64,000 nt of DNA from CBDFKK01 sp965248815 (GTDB taxonomy: Bacteria > Pseudomonadota > Alphaproteobacteria > SMXP01): contig CBDFKK010000008.1 in assembly GCA_965248815.1 (NCBI GenBank), positions 372,001 through 436,000 on the forward strand, read 5' to 3'. The position numbers were made by a program, and so were the translations under genes. The first letter of the stretch is position 1, and each line of letters opens with the position of its first letter. Of the stretch, positions 60,493 through 64,000 are shown piece by piece. The notes under the pieces are model-generated. The model was given only the letters and a program-made list of their open reading frames with translations. It ran no database searches and was not told the origin of the DNA.

Positions 60493-62007
60493 CTATTCCT
60501 TCGGCGGAATAGCGATCGCCTCAAGATCCGCTTGCATCAAGACGCCGGTAAGGTGGATGGCAACGCCGACTTGTTTGCGGAATTGTTCCGGGTCAAATGT
60601 TTCGAGCCGCGCGTGGGTCGACCAGTAAGCGCTCATTAGAGTGCTCATGCCGTAGCCCGGATAGTTCCGTTTGACCGAGACATCGCTCATGCCCGACCAA
60701 TTGCCTTGCCCGCCGCGCGGGGGCGACTGAACCATGGTTCGCGGCACTTCAAATTGCTTCACCGCTGCAATGGCTTCGTTGATCAAAAAATCGTTGTCTT
60801 GGGCGAAAACAAGCGTGGGCTCCGGTAATCCAGATTGAACAAAGTCATCGCCCCATTCGACATATTCCCGCTGGCCAAGATGCTCAATTCCCATCGTGGC
60901 GACTATTTTTTCCACAATCGCTGGATGTTCCGCATACCAATCAGTCATGTGCCGGTGGGGCATAAAGTGTTGTGAGTCCAACATAATGGCGAGCGTGCGC
61001 CGCCGCTGTTGTTGCGGAATGCTCGACAAATAGCGAATGACGGACATGATGCCGAAGCCACCATTGTCTTGGGTCAAGTTAGGACCGTCCGCGTGGGTGA
61101 TGACGAAAACATATTCGTCCTCGTCGGTGCCGTAGTTTTTTCCGGGTAGAAAGCCGGTATAGAAATAGGCTTCCGTTTCTACAACTTCGTCAAGAAGCAC
61201 CATGGTTGCTTCTTTGCCCTCTAGAGCTGCTTGTTTGACGCTCGCGCCGGTAACGTTGTCGAGGTAGAGACCGGGCGCTCCCACGAAGCCAGGCTTTAGT
61301 AAAGGAAAAGTACGCAGACCGGCCGCTCGGCCAGGGCCCATCGAAAAAATGACCAAGGCGCCCGCAGCGCCGCTCTCTTTTACAATGACGTCGAATTGTC
61401 CAAAGCGCGTGACATAGTTGGATTGGTACCATTGGTTAGAGCTAAGAAGTGCGTTCGAGTTGATTTGTTCCGCATCCGTCGCGAACTCATAGCCGGATTC
61501 TTGAAACATCGGATCTCTTTCCGGCGGCAATGCCGGCACTTCAAGTACAACGATCTTTCCTTCGAGTTGGTCCAGTGGCATGCCCTTTTCATAGAGGACG
61601 AGCGGTGCTGTTAGGCCTTCTGGTCCGGTCGAGCCTGAGTAGGCCCAGTAAGACGCAACGTCGATGTCTTCGCCGCCAATTTTGAGCGACCACTGTCCTT
61701 CATCGTAGTAAAGCGACGTAATTTGCCGCTGATAAGAATAGGTGTCTTTGACGACATCGACGACACCGCTGGCGTCCAATTCCTTTTCCACGATGGACAT
61801 GAAATTGAGCCAAGACGGGCTGCCGGCAAAAGTCGGGCCCAATTCGTCTTTGCTAACGTGCCATTGATAGATCTCATCGGCTGTGGGGAGCAGACTTTCA
61901 TCAATCTTAGGCAAAAGATCGGCGGCACTGGCATCGTCGAGTTGGACGATGCTCGCGATCATTAGAATAAATGTAGACCGTATGCATGCGTTCAAATATT
62001 TCCTCAT
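60493..62007 (-). CDS. Exported M28-peptidase-like protein, probably degenerate
   Basis: A 504-residue protein with a signal peptide (about 1-28, ending ASA). An inserted PA-like region (about 140-270) lies before an M28-like core: YVFVITHADGPNLTQDNGGF (HxD-type metal ligand), RTLAIMLDSQHFMPHRHM and SDVSVKRNYPGYGMSTLMSAY. The Glu-Glu pair expected after the first ligand segment is not seen (MLDSQHF in its place), so full metallopeptidase activity is doubtful. AAAGGA precedes the ATG. It is monocistronic and could act on an amide or glycan substrate, or only bind. Confidence 0.72.
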   Translation of the reverse strand: MRKYLNACIRSTFILMIASIVQLDDASAADLLPKIDESLLPTADEIYQWHVSKDELGPTFAGSPSWLNFMSIVEKELDASGVVDVVKDTYSYQRQITSLYYDEGQWSLKIGGEDIDVASYWAYSGSTGPEGLTAPLVLYEKGMPLDQLEGKIVVLEVPALPPERDPMFQESGYEFATDAEQINSNALLSSNQWYQSNYVTRFGQFDVIVKESGAAGALVIFSMGPGRAAGLRTFPLLKPGFVGAPGLYLDNVTGASVKQAALEGKEATMVLLDEVVETEAYFYTGFLPGKNYGTDEDEYVFVITHADGPNLTQDNGGFGIMSVIRYLSSIPQQQRRRTLAIMLDSQHFMPHRHMTDWYAEHPAIVEKIVATMGIEHLGQREYVEWGDDFVQSGLPEPTLVFAQDNDFLINEAIAAVKQFEVPRTMVQSPPRGGQGNWSGMSDVSVKRNYPGYGMSTLMSAYWSTHARLETFDPEQFRKQVGVAIHLTGVLMQADLEAIAIPPKE

Positions 62008-62150
62008 AGCTCGTCCTTTCCCACTTCCAAGGGCCCGCAGCGCAATAGTATCGAAATTCTAGGGTCCGCCGCACTCATCAACAACTATGGGTTTTGCGGC
62101 CATCACAGGCTGGTCGTGCGGGACAAGAACCTTCGTGGCAAAAGCATCAA

Positions 62151-62184
62151 TGTAAAAGAGGAGATAACGGCGTTATCTCCTCTT
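62151..62184 (-). terminator. Terminator of the small gene-cupin operon
   Basis: AAGAGGAGATAACG pairs perfectly with CGTTATCTCCTCTT around a single G (62156-62184). TTTACA follows on the minus strand, 26 bp after the cupin stop. Confidence 0.8.
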
Positions 62185-62209
62185 GAAATCTTATCTATGT
62201 GAGCGGCCT

Positions 62210-63115
62210 CTACTGCCCGTCGCGGTCCCATGCACCGGTGGATTTGGATCGGACGGGCAAGCCGGCGATGACGGGGCCTTGTGTGGCCGGGTCGTAGTTG
62301 AGGGCATTACCGATCACCTTGATCTGTTCTTCGATGGTGATCCAGTTCACCAGATGTCCGTCGAGACGGAAAATCCAGCTCGTGCCCTTCTCTTCTCCGG
62401 CGGTGAAATGGCCGTGCTTGACCTTGGCCGGCCGGAAGAAATAGGTCCCCGGATCCATGCGGCCGAAGTTGTAATCCATGTTGCCGTCGATGGTGTAGGC
62501 CTCTTCGAACACGGGGTGATGAACCAGCCTGGTGTCCGACCAGCCGGGCGGGGCCCAGCATAAGATCGTCACAAAGCCCTTGGTGATGTCGTCCCCATTG
62601 GGCGGATCCCGGTAGAGCATCTTCAGCATCAGTTCCCACTGGGTGTCGCCCTCAAAGATGTTGGGCATCCACGTCATCTTGTTGGAATCCATGATGGTGA
62701 GCTTGCCCGGCTTCTTGGACGCCGTATTGCCCCCTTGGGAAATGACTTGGCTGCGGTGATTGTCAGAGACCGTATAGCCCCAGTCGCCGTATTCCCGGAA
62801 CAGCAAGACTTCGGTGCCTTCCTGCACGAACATGTCCGGCACCCGGAAGCCCGCCGGCGCGCGCCAATAGCAGCCCTCGCGCAGCACGTGATTGCCGAGC
62901 CGGACTTCACCTTTGAGGATGTACCATTCGGTATCGGCCTCGTGGAAACCGCCTTCTCGGTTCCAATCGGTATCGAACCTGAGCTTGGTTGAAGCTGCCC
63001 CGTTCTCTTCGTCGTAACACAGGTTGCGCTGCGCCACCTTACCCGAGCTCTTGGGCAACTCCGCATCGTGCCAGCACATATCAGCCTGCTGGACTATCTC
63101 TACATGAGGTCTCAC
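62210..63115 (-). CDS. Two-domain cupin (DUF4437-like)
   Basis: A 301-residue bicupin. Cupin 1 (about 40-115) has GGFHEADTEWYILKGEVRLG and EGCYWRAPAGFRVPD. Cupin 2 (about 190-265) has VHHPVFEEAYTIDGNMDYNF and GTYFFRPAKVKHGHF, with His/Glu metal-ligand positions in both. It starts with GTG, supported by AAAGGAG eight bases upstream and a GTGA overlap with the preceding small gene. It may be a dioxygenase, isomerase or binding protein; no substrate can be read. Confidence 0.82.
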   Translation of the reverse strand: MRPHVEIVQQADMCWHDAELPKSSGKVAQRNLCYDEENGAASTKLRFDTDWNREGGFHEADTEWYILKGEVRLGNHVLREGCYWRAPAGFRVPDMFVQEGTEVLLFREYGDWGYTVSDNHRSQVISQGGNTASKKPGKLTIMDSNKMTWMPNIFEGDTQWELMLKMLYRDPPNGDDITKGFVTILCWAPPGWSDTRLVHHPVFEEAYTIDGNMDYNFGRMDPGTYFFRPAKVKHGHFTAGEEKGTSWIFRLDGHLVNWITIEEQIKVIGNALNYDPATQGPVIAGLPVRSKSTGAWDRDGQ

Positions 63116-63330
63116 TGGCCTGCTCCTTTCGCCCTGAAGGGCTCTGTCGTCGTGCTTCTTATTTTCTTGATCAGGCTGCGCGTGACTTCTGCGTCGGCCA
63201 TAAGATCGGCGGGAGCTTTTGATGGCTCACGGCTTTCGGCATCCTGTTGTCTGATTGCGAACAAAAGCTGCAAAGCCGAGATCGTGCGTCTCAATTCTTC
63301 CTTGGTAATGGTTACGGTGACGTCGCTCAT
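63112..63330 (-). CDS. Small protein coupled to the cupin gene
   Basis: A 72-residue protein starting MSDVTVTITKEELRRTISAL, charged and helical, with no signal or membrane segment. Its stop overlaps the cupin GTG start by four bases. I start it here rather than at 63480 because the longer form has a non-conserved-looking basic leader; a weak GGGAAGA lies upstream. No family recognised. Confidence 0.55.
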   Translation of the reverse strand: MSDVTVTITKEELRRTISALQLLFAIRQQDAESREPSKAPADLMADAEVTRSLIKKIRSTTTEPFRAKGAGQ

Positions 63331-63629
63331 TTCCGTAGTCTTCCCTGCTTTTTGAAGTCTCTTCAGAAGGAACATGCCGAATTCGGATGTCCCGCGATGG
63401 CCAGAGTTAAGCATGGTCATGGCGGGAATGGCAATCGTTGTTGACAATCCACAATGGTCTGGATCTGGCCGGATTGGCACATTTGCTGCGCCCGTCTATC
63501 CACGCAGCGAAAGCGCACTGGATTTGTCTTTTTTGCGATTGGATGGCTTGTGCCGGGCACAAGATATTGATTTTACCCAGTTCCAGAGAGAAGCTTTTCC
63601 GAAACTTTAACAACGTGAGGACTGTCAAA

Positions 63630-64000
63630 ATGGGAAGGTTGATTTCAGTGATGTGGGTTTGTTTCACTGTCTTTGCGGTTCAGACTGCGTGGTCACAGGG
63701 CCAAGACAGCACGCCCGCCGAGCGGGACATTATGGTCATCGCCGAGATGTACCCGGGGCGGTACGACAACTCCAATCAAAACTATTTTGACCAACGACGC
63801 AATTTGCCCGAGGACTTGCGTCATGGACGGGTCCATTCCGTCGTTGAGCGGATCGACTTGCCCGCATTCGGCGACTACGTCTTTTGGACACAAGCGGCGA
63901 TAAGTTCCGAGGACGAGCCTTATCTACGTCGGATCTACACGCTTGAAGCGGACAACCAAGAAAACGCCGTGCGAATGAAAATGTACATCTATGATGGTTT
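63630..64000 (+). CDS. CpcT/CpeT-like exported protein, 5' part
   Basis: The first 123 codons; the gene runs past the window end. Signal peptide (about 1-22, ending TAWS), then AEMYPGRYDNSNQNYFDQRR, RVHSVVERIDLPAFGDYVFW and EPYLRRIYTLEADNQENAVR, which resemble the CpcT/CpeT (DUF1001) fold. That fold is known from phycobilin lyases but is also found in non-photosynthetic bacteria as an exported protein of unknown role. GTGAGGA precedes the ATG. A phycobilin role is not implied. Confidence 0.65.
   Translation, partial: MGRLISVMWVCFTVFAVQTAWSQGQDSTPAERDIMVIAEMYPGRYDNSNQNYFDQRRNLPEDLRHGRVHSVVERIDLPAFGDYVFWTQAAISSEDEPYLRRIYTLEADNQENAVRMKMYIYDG

Noticed and set aside
1..64000. CRISPR array, tRNA or rRNA genes
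   Set aside because: No regularly spaced short repeats, no cloverleaf with the usual GGTTCRA arm, and no rRNA text was recognised; the only regular repeats are the palindromic copies A-E and the IS ends.

Overview
The window reads as chromosomal DNA of an alphaproteobacterium; the genus cannot be fixed from sequence alone. Supporting signs are an alphaproteobacterial-type LexA box (GAAC-N7-GAAC) in front of an imuA-imuB-dnaE2 mutagenesis cassette, an Rsm22-family protein, a bactofilin, a TonB-dependent receptor and many Tat- or lipoprotein-exported enzymes. I found no rRNA, tRNA or CRISPR array.

Region 1 (1-17.7 kb) is mostly housekeeping and stress genes: the end of a GPH-type transporter, a three-gene phospholipid set (acyltransferase, CDP-diglyceride synthase, CDP-alcohol phosphatidyltransferase), a methanethiol S-methyltransferase (MddA-like), the imuA-imuB-dnaE2 cassette, a chromate transporter and a methionine-salvage/sulfur run (mtnA, CoA-binding protein, metY). 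This stretch carries four full copies and one half copy of a roughly 180-bp palindromic repeat whose stem sequences differ between copies but stay paired. A small GIY-YIG nuclease gene bracketed by two of these repeats separates imuB from dnaE2. Three genes here are broken: imuB (frameshift at a run of six G), metY (in-frame TAA) and a SAM methyltransferase (frameshift).

Region 2 (17.7-35.5 kb) has an orphan cytochrome c oxidase subunit I with an FNR/FixK-like box upstream, an MFS exporter, a bactofilin, Rsm22, and a Tat-exported nitrilase coupled to a SUMF1-fold protein. It continues with a DM13 protein, a lytic transglycosylase lipoprotein and an MFS transporter facing a GbsR/MarR-type regulator. 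That regulator precedes a tightly packed operon: DUF4166 protein, a membrane-epimerase-DCC triple fusion, a second DUF4166 protein and a stand-alone DCC protein. Two near-identical palindromes flank the regulator gene and are the likely operators.

Region 3 (35.6-47.7 kb) looks like an uptake and catabolic locus: TonB receptor, an MFS-SDR fusion, two Tat-exported DUF1838 proteins, an exported alpha/beta hydrolase, a SUMF1-fold lipoprotein, a further MFS transporter and a Rieske oxygenase. Several of these families also occur in region 2, which suggests repeated use or duplication of one exported module.

Region 4 (47.9-58.7 kb) is mobile: one IS3-family element, then two 1286-bp copies of another IS3-family element in inverted orientation. 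Between these two lie two glutathione transferases, two tandem Rieske oxygenases, a small helical protein, a YCII protein and a DUF1801 protein. Truncated genes lie at three of the IS borders. Region 5 (58.7-64 kb) holds a Tat-exported SDR, a degenerate M28-like protein, a two-domain cupin coupled to a small gene, and the start of a CpcT/CpeT-like gene that runs off the window.
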